DNA of 64,000 nt from Sphingomonas sp. H160509 (GTDB lineage Bacteria > Pseudomonadota > Alphaproteobacteria > Sphingomonadales > Sphingomonadaceae), in the NCBI RefSeq assembly GCF_024124765.2, contig NZ_JAMXSR020000002.1:1910001-1974000 (forward strand). Reading direction: 5' to 3'. A program made the translations under genes and the position numbers. The stretch's first letter is position 1. Each line of letters starts with the position of its first letter. Below the pieces are notes generated by a model that saw nothing but the letters and a program-made list of their open reading frames with translations, ran no database searches and was not told the origin of the DNA. Below, in pieces: positions 39,596 through 48,550 of this stretch.

Positions 39596-40321
39596 ATGTG
39601 CTTTTCGGCTACTGCCAGCTTCGTCGCTTCAGGCGTGCTGGCGACGATCGGTGTGGCGACGCTGCGCCACGTTCGCGAGCCACGCGCGCTACTCTTCGCA
39701 GCCGTACCGCTGCTGTTTGCGGGGCATCAATTCTGCGAGGGGCTGGTCTGGCTGGCATTCCATGGCATGCTGGGCCGCGTTGCGCTCGACCATGCCGTGC
39801 TCCTGTTCATGCTGTACGCCCTGGGCGTCCTGCCAACGCTCATGCCAGCAGCGGTCGCGTTGATGGAACCGCCTGGCTGGCGTCGTATCGCGATCGTCGG
39901 ACTGACCATAGCCGGCGCGTTCGTATGCGCCTGGAATATCGCGGGGCTGATCCTGTTCCCGATCCATGCCTTCGTCGAACATTTCTCGATCGCATATCGC
40001 AACGCGATGACCAGCAACATGATAGTATCGGTGGTCTACATACTGGCGACGTGCGGCGCGCTGTTGCTGTCGAGCCACCGGGTCGTCAGGACGTACGGTG
40101 TCGTCAACGTCGTCGGTCTGACGATCGTCCATCTGGTCAAAGGCTACGCCTTCGCCTCGGTTTGGTGCTTCTACGCCGCCATCCTGAGCGTGATGCTGTA
40201 TTGGCAGTTCAACCGTCGGAAGATCAACATCGGCACACCCAACGACACGTCCCCGCCGCATGCCCCCTTCCTGCTGCCATGGTTGCGAGGATCCCGCTTT
40301 GCGCCGGGCCCTCGCCCCTGA
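39596..40321 (+). CDS. DUF6629-like membrane protein
   Basis: A 241-residue integral membrane protein starting MCFSATASFVASGVLATIGV, the hallmark N-terminus of a family of unknown function. Seven or so hydrophobic helices can be counted, among them LLFAAVPLLFAGHQFCEGLV, VLLFMLYALGVLPTLMPAAV and GVVNVVGLTIVHLVKGYAFA. The conserved HQFCEGLVW motif suggests a buried polar site. The C-terminus is basic and Pro-rich. It lies 82 bp behind the oxalate decarboxylase and may be cotranscribed, but no functional link is established. Confidence 0.75.
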   Translation: MCFSATASFVASGVLATIGVATLRHVREPRALLFAAVPLLFAGHQFCEGLVWLAFHGMLGRVALDHAVLLFMLYALGVLPTLMPAAVALMEPPGWRRIAIVGLTIAGAFVCAWNIAGLILFPIHAFVEHFSIAYRNAMTSNMIVSVVYILATCGALLLSSHRVVRTYGVVNVVGLTIVHLVKGYAFASVWCFYAAILSVMLYWQFNRRKINIGTPNDTSPPHAPFLLPWLRGSRFAPGPRP

Positions 40322-40475
40322 GATTCCTTCGCGGATGCACAAAATAAATCAGGCTTTGTAAGACATCCGTCAGCATCGCTTCTCATCTCTAGATAGCTGC
40401 AACGATGTAGCGTCAACGGTCGTGAGCCGGGGCATCGCCCTTCGATCAAGACCCGCATGAAGAGAGAGAAACGTC

Positions 40476-40721
40476 ATGGTTACCCTGTCCACACTTGCAG
40501 CCCGTAGCGCTGCGCTGATTGTCGCCGCCGCGGTTTCGGGCGGCATTCTGGTCGCCTCGCTCGGCGGTTCGGGCTCGCCTGCTTCAGCGGCAGGACTGAG
40601 AGCCTACCCTCCGTGTTCGAAGACGGTCGTCGACGAATGCCAGCAAAGGGTTCTCCCAACCCATGCGGCGAACCAGCACGCGGCCGCTCCCTACATTGCA
40701 TCATCGACGACTGCGTCGTGA
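40476..40721 (+). CDS. Small secreted protein
   Basis: An 81-residue exported protein. The signal peptide AALIVAAAVSGGILVASLGG is cleaved near ASA, leaving about 45 residues with two cysteines (PPCSKTVVDECQQ) and a His/Ala/Thr tail. GAGAGAAACGTC precedes ATG 40476. No family is recognised. Its stop overlaps the GTG of the next lipoprotein gene as GTGA, so the two are probably expressed together. Confidence 0.6.
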   Translation: MVTLSTLAARSAALIVAAAVSGGILVASLGGSGSPASAAGLRAYPPCSKTVVDECQQRVLPTHAANQHAAAPYIASSTTAS

Positions 40722-41238
40722 GGGTCTCACGCTATCATCGTCGCAGCCTTGGCTGCGACGATGCTCGCAGGATGCACGACCATGGGGTCGGGTGTCGGCG
40801 ATTCCAAGGTTCCTGGTGAATCCGCGGTCTTCAACTGGACCGCAAAAAGGCCCACGCGATGGGACAATGACCGCGGTACTCGCCAACGGCACGAGCTACA
40901 CCGGCCCGTTCTTCCAGGTAACGAGCGAAACGCAGGTCGACGACCTCGCGCCATTATGGCTCGGCTGGGGCGGCATCGGCTGGGGCGGCCGTGGCGGCCG
41001 CGGCAATTGGGGCGGTTGGGGCGGGGGTGGTTGGGGCGGCTTCAACGACTGGGGACCGAGCCAGCAGTTCGTCACGCATTACTCGGGCAAGGTGCTCGCG
41101 AACCTGCAGGGCGGCGACGGTCGGATGCGCTGTCGGTTCGTTCTCATACGTCCATCAGATGGTATGACTGGCGGCGGTCAGGGTCAATGCGAAGCCCCAA
41201 CCGGCGGCAAGATCGACGCAACGTTCGCCGCGCAGTAA
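40718..41238 (+). CDS. Lipoprotein with Gly/Trp-rich linker (two frameshifts)
   Basis: A lipoprotein of about 172 residues once two extra bases are removed: one G at 40722-40724, which brings GTG 40718 in frame and gives MRSHAIIVAALAATMLAGC, and one A at 40843-40847 (FNWTAKGPRDGTMTAVLANG). The Cys after LAG is the lipidation site. A beta-rich segment (TSYTGPFFQVTSETQVDDL) leads to a linker of Gly and Trp repeats (WGGIGWGGRGGRGNWGGWGG), and a second beta-rich part has RMRCRFVLIRP and GQCEAP, possibly one disulfide. The function is unknown. Without the corrections a TTG at 40749 would be the only start and the frame would be wrong downstream. Confidence 0.65.
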
Positions 41239-41292
41239 CCGGGTACGGGCGATCCGCCCAACAGGGTCGCCCACATCCCCCGCCCCGCCACT

Positions 41293-43878
41293 TCAGCCGG
41301 GAAACCGGCTAGGCGTCGCTGGGTTAACCGGACTGCCGACGAGGCTCAGCAGATCCCGCATGGCCTGGAGCAAGGCGATTCCATGCGGCCCGGCAATGTA
41401 ACGCGGTTCCCAGGCGGGCGCGAATTTGTCCTTGTACGCACGCAACCCGCGGAAGCCGTAGAAGCGTTCGCCGTGGCGAAAAATGAAGGCGGCGATCCGC
41501 GCCCATGCCGGTGCCAGCCGACGGTCCTCGATACCCGATAACGGCGCCACCCCCCAGCGAGAAGCTCGTATAATGCTGGTCCCTCGCCCACAGCATCAGG
41601 TTGGCGAACAAAAAGTCCATCGTCCCCGAGGGCGCATCATCGCGGTGGCGCATGAGGTCGATCGAGATTTCTTCTTTGTTGGGTATCGCCCAGATATTGG
41701 CAAAGGCGATGAGCCGCCCCGAGAGTTCGACTACGCCGACGTCGAAATTGCCCAGATACGCGGCATCGAAACGCCCCAGGCTGAACCCCTTCTCCTGCTG
41801 CCCCTTGGCGCGCAGCCAATCATCGGAGATGATCGAAAGTTCGGGTAAGATCTCCGCCAGCTCAGCCGCAGGCACGATCCGGAACTGCGCGCCCTTCTTG
41901 ACCAGCGTGCGTTCCGATCGACGTATTCCGCGAAGGCACGGCCGATCGAGTGAGAAACCGGGGAGATGGACCAGTGCCTCCCTCACCATATTTGACAACG
42001 CTCAATCCCATCGACAGTGCCAGATCGAGCGTCGGCGGCGAAATCTCGTAGAGCACGAGGCGGCCCCTGCTCGCGATCGACGAGGTCCCTGATCTGCCAT
42101 AGCAGATCGTCCCAAGCTCCCCGCGGTCCCACGGGATCGCCCATCACGATCCAGGTAGCGCCTTGCACCTGATACATCAGGAATGCGTCGCGATCCGCGG
42201 ACAAGATGAAACGCTTGTCGCCGGTCAGCGCGAGCATCGCGTCGCTCCGCAAGGCCTGATCGAGCACCGTCCTTGCAGCAGCCAGATCATCGAGCGGGAC
42301 AGCATCCAGGCGGCCGACTGCCGTGGGAGCCAGCAGCTTCCAGCCAACGCCGATCCCGAGCACGATCGATACTCCCAGCAGGCCGCGCAGAAACCGTGGT
42401 GCATCGGCGTCGAGCGTGAATTGCCACCACAGGTCGTTGGAATAGGGAATTTTGCGGTAAGCAAAGAACCCCGCCCACGTCGCGAGGCCGATGACAGTCG
42501 CAACCGATCCGAACCAGGTGAACCCAAATGGTTGGCTGGTCATCGTCGTTCGGCGGTAGAAGCCGTGGCGGGTCCACTGCAACAGACCGGCGAGCGCGAG
42601 GCATATGATCGCCTCTTCGTAATCTATGCCCTTCGCGAGCGAAAACACCGCGCCCGCTATCAGTAGCGCGCGGGTCGCGACGAAAGCCCCGTCGAGCCGG
42701 CGATACAGCCCCGGCGACAGCAGCAACAACGCCGTCCCCACCAGGCTTGCCGCGACATGGCTTGCCTCGATGAACGGCAGCGGCAGCAGCGACGACAGCA
42801 CGCCCATGCGATCACGCAACGCCGGCAGCGATCCCGACAACAGCAGCATCCCGCCACCGACGAACGTCGCTGCGCTCAGCACGATCGGCGCCAACCCGCT
42901 CGCCACGTCGCGCGCTTCGCCAAGCAGGCGCAACGAAGACCGCACCCGCCTCCCCTCGCTCCACGCCAGCATCGCGATACCGATCGCCAGCGGCAGGAGA
43001 TAATAGATGACCCAGTAAGCGATCAGCGCCGCGAACAACGGTGCCCGGTCGATCGGCAACAGCGCCAGCATCGCCGCCTCGAACACGCCAATCCCGCCCG
43101 GCACATGCGCGACTACAGCCGCCGCGATCGCGCATGCGTACGCCAGAAGAAACAGCGGGAGCAGCGACGGGGATAGATGCGGGATCAGGACGAGCAATGC
43201 CGCGCTGGAGAACAGCACGTCGAGCACTGCCACCCCGATCAGCGCAAACGACTGTCCTGGCCGCGGCACGGGCAGTTCAAAGTCCAACACGAGGACTGGC
43301 TGCCGGACCCTGCCTGATATCCAGACGGTCGCCACCCCTAGCAGCAATACCGCAATACCAAGCCCACGAAGGCCAGTGACGCCTAATGTATGTCCTATGA
43401 CGACGAATGGCGTCGCATCGAAGGCGGCTGCAACCGCCGCAACGGTCACGATGCCGGCCCAGAACGCCACACTCGCGATCCCGATCACCTTGGCGATGCT
43501 GGGGCCATCCAGACCCGCGCTTACGTAGGCGCGGTATCGCACCGCACCACCCGTCAAGAGCGGCATTCCGAGATTGTGACTGAGCGCGTAGCTGGTGAAC
43601 GACGCGAATGCTGCCGTCCGCCATCTTTGCGGATGCCCTACCACGCGGAGCGCCAGCACGTCGTAAAACGTCAGCGCCAGATAACTACCGGCAGACAGGG
43701 CCAGCGCGGCAACGATCTGCGTGATCGAAAGCGTGTGCACCGCATGCCGGACATCGGCAAAACTGATGTCGCGCGTCAGTTTTTCGAGCGAGACAAAGCT
43801 CAGCGTGATCAGCACGCATCCGACTGCGATGCCCAGAGCGAGCCGGTGACGAACGAACCACGCGCGAAGGTCAGGCAC
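41293..43878 (-). CDS. mprF: Phosphatidylglycerol lysyltransferase MprF/LpiA (three frameshifts)
   Basis: An inner-membrane bifunctional protein that attaches an amino acid from aminoacyl-tRNA to phosphatidylglycerol and flips the product outward, reducing the negative surface charge. About thirteen helices fill the N-terminal two thirds (HNLGMPLLTGGAVRYRAYVS is the flippase signature). The cytoplasmic DUF2156/GNAT-like synthase follows (LSADRDAFLMYQVQGATWIV, GDPVGP, then the ending YKDKFAPAWEPRYIAGP). Extra bases at 42064-42067, 41980-41982 and 41550-41555 break the synthase part. Corrected, it is 860 residues, the usual MprF length. The GTG start at 43878 overlaps the DUF2147 gene by eight bases. 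The amino acid used (Lys or Ala) cannot be told. Confidence 0.88.
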
Positions 43879-44326
43879 CCGGCATCCGATCGACCCGCGT
43901 CCAGATTTGCGATTTGCAGAGCAGCCCGCCGAGGATGCACCCCTTGATCTGCAACACGTTCGCCGACGTCTGGACGATTTTCGAATATAGGTGCTTGCCC
44001 ATGTCGACGACGAAGACCGTTCCCGACCAGGCACCGGACTCGGTCCGCTGGTAATTCTCCAGCAACTCGGTTCCGACAAGCGTGTCGGTACCGCCATCCC
44101 TGGCATCCGACTGCGCCAGCGGGTTGGCCCAAGCGATCCATCCACACAGCTTCGCACCGCACGGCCCGGTCCGGACCACGACGGTCCGCATCGGATTGAT
44201 CCACATGCCCTCTACGGACGGATTGCCAGCGGCGGGACTGCCAGCCGGAGCACTGCTTTGCGCCATCGCGGTTGACGGTACGCCGACCACAAGAGCAGCC
44301 ATTAAGACGACGATCCACGACCTCAT
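43871..44326 (-). CDS. DUF2147 secreted protein
   Basis: A 151-residue exported protein with signal peptide SWIVVLMAALVVGVPSTAMA. The DUF2147 core is clear: EGMWINPMRTVVVRTGPCGA-KLCGWIAW, a Cys pair, then YQRTESGAWSGTVFVVDMGK and a second Cys pair (KGCILGGLLCKSQIWTRV). The family is a small periplasmic calycin-like beta-barrel of unknown ligand, often seen beside lipid genes. Here it sits between virJ and mprF and overlaps the mprF start, so it may be made together with the aminoacyl-lipid enzymes. Confidence 0.84.
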   Translation of the reverse strand: MRSWIVVLMAALVVGVPSTAMAQSSAPAGSPAAGNPSVEGMWINPMRTVVVRTGPCGAKLCGWIAWANPLAQSDARDGGTDTLVGTELLENYQRTESGAWSGTVFVVDMGKHLYSKIVQTSANVLQIKGCILGGLLCKSQIWTRVDRMPGA

Positions 44327-44423
44327 GAGAGACTCCTCGACTGATTGTCGAAGAATGCTACCGCGACGCGTCTTGCCCCAGCCTTTGCCGCGGCTGAACA
44401 ATCGGTAATGAAACGTCGGAAGA

Positions 44424-45173
44424 TCAGGAATTGACGGCAATATCCCTCAGCAACGTTGCCGCGACAAGAGTGGTATCTTCATCGAGAAAATGATCCCCGG
44501 GCAGGCTGACCTGATGAACGTTACCGCTGTCCCAGCCTTTGCAGAGACTCTCTGCTTCGGCGTGGCCACGAATACATAGGACTGGCACCCAATCGAGCCG
44601 CCGGGCCGCAGGCAGCGCCGAACCGTCGTTCTCGAATTCGAAGATCCCTCCCGGGGTTGCGCGCAACAGCATCGTCTTGCTCGGCACGATCAATTCGACG
44701 ACGGGAACCCGTACACGCAATTGGCGCGGCAATGTCTGGAGACCGACCAACAATGCGTTCGCGCCGAACGAATGGCCGATAAGGACGACCCGCCTTGCCC
44801 CGGGCAACGCGAGCGCTCGAATAACGGCATGGCGGACGATGGTGCTCACCTGATCCGGTGAACGTCTGTGCGAAAATGCGGTGAGCGAATTGACGCCGAT
44901 CACGGTGATTCCCTGCCCCGCAACGTGCCGCATGATCGAGCGCCCCATCCCAGCGTTCAGTCCAGTGTCGCCCGAAAAGAATACGGCAACCGTGCCGGCC
45001 TCGGACGGTGGGGCGGGCGCGCTTGCCGGCACGAGAAGATAGATTGGGCCGTGCAGATAACCGAGATACCAGGCGAAGCCCGCGCTGCCGATCGATAGCA
45101 GGCTAAAAGCCATCAGCACTATTGTGACGCTACGCCGAAACCGGGATCCTGGAAGGCGTCTCATTGCGATCAT
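44424..45173 (-). CDS. VirJ/AcvB-like periplasmic alpha/beta hydrolase
   Basis: A 249-residue VirJ-family protein. An N-terminal helix (SVTIVLMAFSLLSIGSAGFA) exports or anchors it. The hydrolase fold has VAVFFSGDTGL (oxyanion strand), the nucleophile elbow VVLIGHSFGANALLVG with Ser, and LPGDHFLDED with the catalytic His. Agrobacterium AcvB of this family hydrolyses lysyl-phosphatidylglycerol and is encoded beside the MprF homologue LpiA. Here the gene lies one gene upstream of mprF on the same strand, so a role as lysyl-PG hydrolase is likely by family and context. It is VirJ-sized, shorter than AcvB. Confidence 0.86.
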   Translation of the reverse strand: MIAMRRLPGSRFRRSVTIVLMAFSLLSIGSAGFAWYLGYLHGPIYLLVPASAPAPPSEAGTVAVFFSGDTGLNAGMGRSIMRHVAGQGITVIGVNSLTAFSHRRSPDQVSTIVRHAVIRALALPGARRVVLIGHSFGANALLVGLQTLPRQLRVRVPVVELIVPSKTMLLRATPGGIFEFENDGSALPAARRLDWVPVLCIRGHAEAESLCKGWDSGNVHQVSLPGDHFLDEDTTLVAATLLRDIAVNS

Positions 45174-45183
45174 ACTCGTCCGG

Positions 45184-45556
45184 TCAAGAGTTCAGGGTAT
45201 AGGTGATGAGGAAGCAGGCTGCTGTCAGCAGCAGCATCGCGACGATGAAGGCCCCGTCGGCCAAGCGTTCCAGCCGGTACAATCGGACCCGGGACTGGAC
45301 CACGCAACGCAAAATACGAAGCCAGCGTGGTGATCAGGAACAGCAGCGCGTCGCCCGAGAGCAGATCGTCAACGATCGTTTGTTTGCCACCCATCGCGAT
45401 CGACACGTGCAGCAGTTCGATGCCGGTCAGGCAGACGCCGACCATCATCGCAGCGATCGGGCAGATCAGCCGGCACGTCTCCTCATCCAACAGGATCTCA
45501 AGCCGGGGCGAGCGCACATGCCGCGCATGCGGCGGGGCTTTACGAAGATATTCCAT
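45184..45556 (-). CDS. Small membrane protein in the mprF cluster (one frameshift)
   Basis: A protein of 123 residues with three hydrophobic stretches (CPIAAMMVGVCLTGIELLHV, ALLFLITTLASYFAL and IVAMLLLTAACFLITYTLNS) and a basic N-terminal arm (KAPPHARHVRSPRLE). An extra G at 45300-45301 shifts the frame after ASYFALR; the corrected segment reads VQSRVRLYRLERLADGAF. The ATG immediately follows the MipA stop (TGA-ATG), and the stop is eleven bases before virJ. No family is recognised. The tight packing argues for a function tied to its neighbours. Confidence 0.6.
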
Positions 45557-46417
45557 TCAGAATGTCAGGCTGAAGCCGACGGCCCCGGACCATTGGTCGG
45601 CCCTGCCAACATCGGCGACGATCGGGGACCGGGCATAACTGCCGAGTAAGCGGGAATAGCCTATTGTGCCAAATACACCGAACCCATGCGTCAAAGTACC
45701 GCGCAGCGTGTGTGCCGCGAGCAAGGCAAGGTTCCAGTCCTTCCAGCCTGCCTTGCCCGCGCCGTCATACGCCCTAAGCCCGCTGGCGAGGCTTTGTGGC
45801 GCCGTCACGTCGTAATAATAGGCGCCGAAACGACGACCGACGTGATCGGCGCCCGCCGAAAGACTGACGTAGTCCTTGTGCGACAGTGGAGTCGCGTAGC
45901 TGATCGCGGGGCTGAATACCGACCCGCCATATGCCCCCGATATGTCGTGCTGCCATGTGACGTTAGCCGACAGCGTGTCGTAGGGACTGGTAACTACTCC
46001 GGTCCGCTGGATGCCCGCCCAGACGCCGGGCTCCCACGCAGTTCTCAGGTCGCCCAGCGCTGCGACCTGCCGGTTGCCGATCCGCGACGTTCGATCGAGC
46101 CGTACGTTCAGGATCGGTCCCACCTGAAGCTTCCATCCCGGCTTGCCGTCGTCAGGAATGAGATCGACCGATAGCGAGGTACCCTGCGTGCTGAAGGAAT
46201 AGCCCGCGACCTGCCCCTGCACCGCGACGCCCGGTATGACCGTCATGTCGCGCGATCCGATATATCGCGGCGTTATCGCCGGGCCGACCGCGATCGTGAG
46301 CCGGTCCTTGCCGAGGTCGGTATCGTCCACCGCACGCGCAGGTAGATCCTGCGCCACGGCAGCGCCGAGGACACAAGGCCCGCATAGCATCACGGACAAC
46401 AGTGCGGCCAACCTCAT
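45557..46417 (-). CDS. MipA/OmpV family outer-membrane protein
   Basis: A 286-residue beta-barrel of the MipA/OmpV family. GAAGGA lies eight bases upstream of ATG 46417, which is preferred over the TTG six bases earlier. The signal peptide LAALLSVMLCGPCVLGAAVA is cleaved near VAQ. The barrel has alternating strands such as LTIAVGPAITPRYIGSRDMT and ends VGFSLTF with the C-terminal Phe for BAM recognition. In Gram-negative bacteria members act as scaffolds for murein enzymes or as inducible porins. It heads the five-gene cluster ending in mprF. Confidence 0.86.
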   Translation of the reverse strand: MRLAALLSVMLCGPCVLGAAVAQDLPARAVDDTDLGKDRLTIAVGPAITPRYIGSRDMTVIPGVAVQGQVAGYSFSTQGTSLSVDLIPDDGKPGWKLQVGPILNVRLDRTSRIGNRQVAALGDLRTAWEPGVWAGIQRTGVVTSPYDTLSANVTWQHDISGAYGGSVFSPAISYATPLSHKDYVSLSAGADHVGRRFGAYYYDVTAPQSLASGLRAYDGAGKAGWKDWNLALLAAHTLRGTLTHGFGVFGTIGYSRLLGSYARSPIVADVGRADQWSGAVGFSLTF

Positions 46418-46601
46418 GATCAAATCCTTCTTTCGACAGGAACTGCCTTGCGGGTCCGCGCACTACCGCGTGCTGACCGGAACATTAGCGAAAGTTCATG
46501 CCCCCCGCCCGAAGTCCGCGCGGAATAAACCTCTGTATGATCCCGTCCCCATCGTGCTTCGGGCATCGCCGTATCGAGACGCCGGGATCAGGAGCGATAC
46601 G

Positions 46602-47264
46602 ATGACTTCGACTTTGCATGCCGCGGACCGCATCGCGCCAAGGACCGCGATCCTGCCCGCGCAACGCGCGCCAACAACCGCGGACGAGATCAACCACCGC
46701 ATCGCAAACAGTCTGCAGCTGCTGGCGGCCATGGTCTCCGCCGAAGCCCGCACCGTTGCCGATCCCGCGGCTCAGGCGGCCCTCGACATGACAGTTCGTC
46801 GCATCGCCGCGATCGCGCGAGTCAACCGCCAACTCTATCAGCAGTCCGCAGTCGCGACGATCAACCTCGATATCTACTTGAGGGAACTAGGCGGCGATCT
46901 TGAAGGCAGCTTCGGAAATATCGGCGCAGGTCGCAGGATCCGCGTTATAGCCGATCCGGTCTCTGTGAAACCCGATCATGCCTCCTCCGTCGGCATTCTG
47001 GTATCCGAGCTCGTCACCAATGCCTGCAAACACGCCTATGCGCCTGACGCACCCGGTGACGTCCATGTTCGCCTGGCGGGATCGTCACGCGGATACCGCC
47101 TCGAAGTCGAAGACCGCGGCAATGGCAAGGGCGCATCGTTCTTCGGTAATAGCGGCCTCGGCCAGCGCCTGGTTGAAACCATGGCGGTGCGGCTTGATGG
47201 CAGGCTTGTCCATGAAGATGCGAAGCCGGGTACCAGACACGTACTACACGTCTCTCATGCATAG
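46602..47264 (+). CDS. Sensorless HisKA_2-type histidine kinase
   Basis: A 220-residue histidine kinase with only the dimerisation and ATPase parts. The phospho-acceptor helix is TTADEINHRIANSLQLLAAM, with the His in EINHRIANSLQ, a HisKA_2/HWE-like form. The ATP site has ILVSELVTNACKHAY (N-box) and LEVEDRGNGKG and GNSGLGQRLVETMA (G boxes). AGGAGCGATACG precedes ATG 46602. It has no input domain or membrane helix, as in cytosolic kinases of the alphaproteobacterial general stress system, so it may be driven by a partner. No receiver gene is adjacent. It is divergent from the MipA-mprF cluster. Confidence 0.82.
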   Translation: MTSTLHAADRIAPRTAILPAQRAPTTADEINHRIANSLQLLAAMVSAEARTVADPAAQAALDMTVRRIAAIARVNRQLYQQSAVATINLDIYLRELGGDLEGSFGNIGAGRRIRVIADPVSVKPDHASSVGILVSELVTNACKHAYAPDAPGDVHVRLAGSSRGYRLEVEDRGNGKGASFFGNSGLGQRLVETMAVRLDGRLVHEDAKPGTRHVLHVSHA

Positions 47265-47413
47265 CGACGTTTGCGAGGTCGTGACTTCTTAGAAACGCAT
47301 CAATAACCCGGAAGAGTACGATAATACCTTGGTTTGCATTACGACTCTCAAGTCGTTCGGCCATGACATCGTCTACCCCGGAGTAAAATACCCTGGGCAA
47401 CGCGGAGACAGTC

Positions 47414-48491
47414 ATGACGAACATCGTTGAAGGCCTGAGCCGGCGCAATATCCTATGCGGCGCAGGAGTTGCTTCGATCGGCGCTGCGCTGTGCCCATTC
47501 GCCGCAGAGGCAGCCAGTGTTGACGTGCCAGCCCCCTTGCCGGCGTCGCAATCGGCCGATCACGCCACGGAAACGATGTCCGTGGACGCTATCGACGCGC
47601 TCGAAGGGGCGTATGGCCGCCAGCATGGTCTGCGGCGTAATCACACCAAAGGCGTTGGCGCACTTGGCTATTTTATCGGCAATCCCGATGCTCAACGATA
47701 TTCGCGATCGTCGCTATTCTCAGGACGCAAGCTAGAAGTCGTAGCGCGGTTCTCGATCGCGGGCGGGGGATCCCACCGTGTCAGACAAGGACCTGAGCCC
47801 GCGCGGTATTGGGCTCGAGTTCCGGCTGCCTGGCGGCGAACTACATCACATGACGATGCTGCATACGCCGATGTTCTTCGCCCTGATGCCAAAGACGTTC
47901 ATCGACAAATTTATTGCGCTCAAGGTCGATCCAGCTACGCACGGTCCCAATCAGGTCGCATTCAAAAGTTTCCTGATGAGCCACCACGACAATGATGCTC
48001 AGTTTGCATTTCTTCATCAGAACAACCCACCACCAAGCTATGCCAACTGTGCGTTCTTCGGCATTCATACGTTCCGGTTCATCGATGCGAACGCCAAGGA
48101 GACGATCGTACGATTCAGGTTCCAGCCGCATGATGGCGTAAAATACCTATCCAAAGCCGCCTTCGACTCGGCGTCCGACGAGTTCCTGATCCCGGCATTG
48201 TTCGAGCGCGTGAAGAGCAGTGCGATAAAATGGGATATGATCGTCAGCCTCGGCGAGCCCGGTGACACGCTCGACGATCCGACGATCCTGTGGCCAGCCA
48301 GCCGATCCGAGTTCAATGCCGGCACGCTCGTTCTGGAGACCGCGACGCCCGATCCGCAGGCAGGAAGCTACAAGATCAACTATGACCCGTTGATGATGTC
48401 CGGCGGGATCGCCGCGACGAACGACCCGGTCCTCCTGTTCCGCTCGCCATCCTACGCCATCTCACACGAAAGACGGCTGCGCGAGCTGTAG
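47414..48491 (+). CDS. Tat-exported catalase-family peroxidase (SrpA-like; one frameshift)
   Basis: A heme protein of the catalase-related peroxidase family (SrpA type), 358 residues after correction. The N-terminus LSRRNILCGAGVASIGAALC is a twin-arginine signal. The distal His is in RRNHTKGVGALGYFIG. An extra G at 47765-47769 shifts the frame after SIAGG; the corrected segment reads DPTVSDKDLSPRGIGLEFRL. The proximal heme ligand pattern RxxxY is in LLFRSPSYAISHERR near the C-terminus. It lacks the classic catalase C-terminal domains, so it is likelier a peroxidase than a true catalase. It follows the orphan kinase by 150 bp. Confidence 0.83.
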
Positions 48492-48550
48492 GCAAACGCT
48501 ACAAGCGGGGCGCATCATACAGGGGCGCCCCGGTAGGCCGGCCATCGCAA

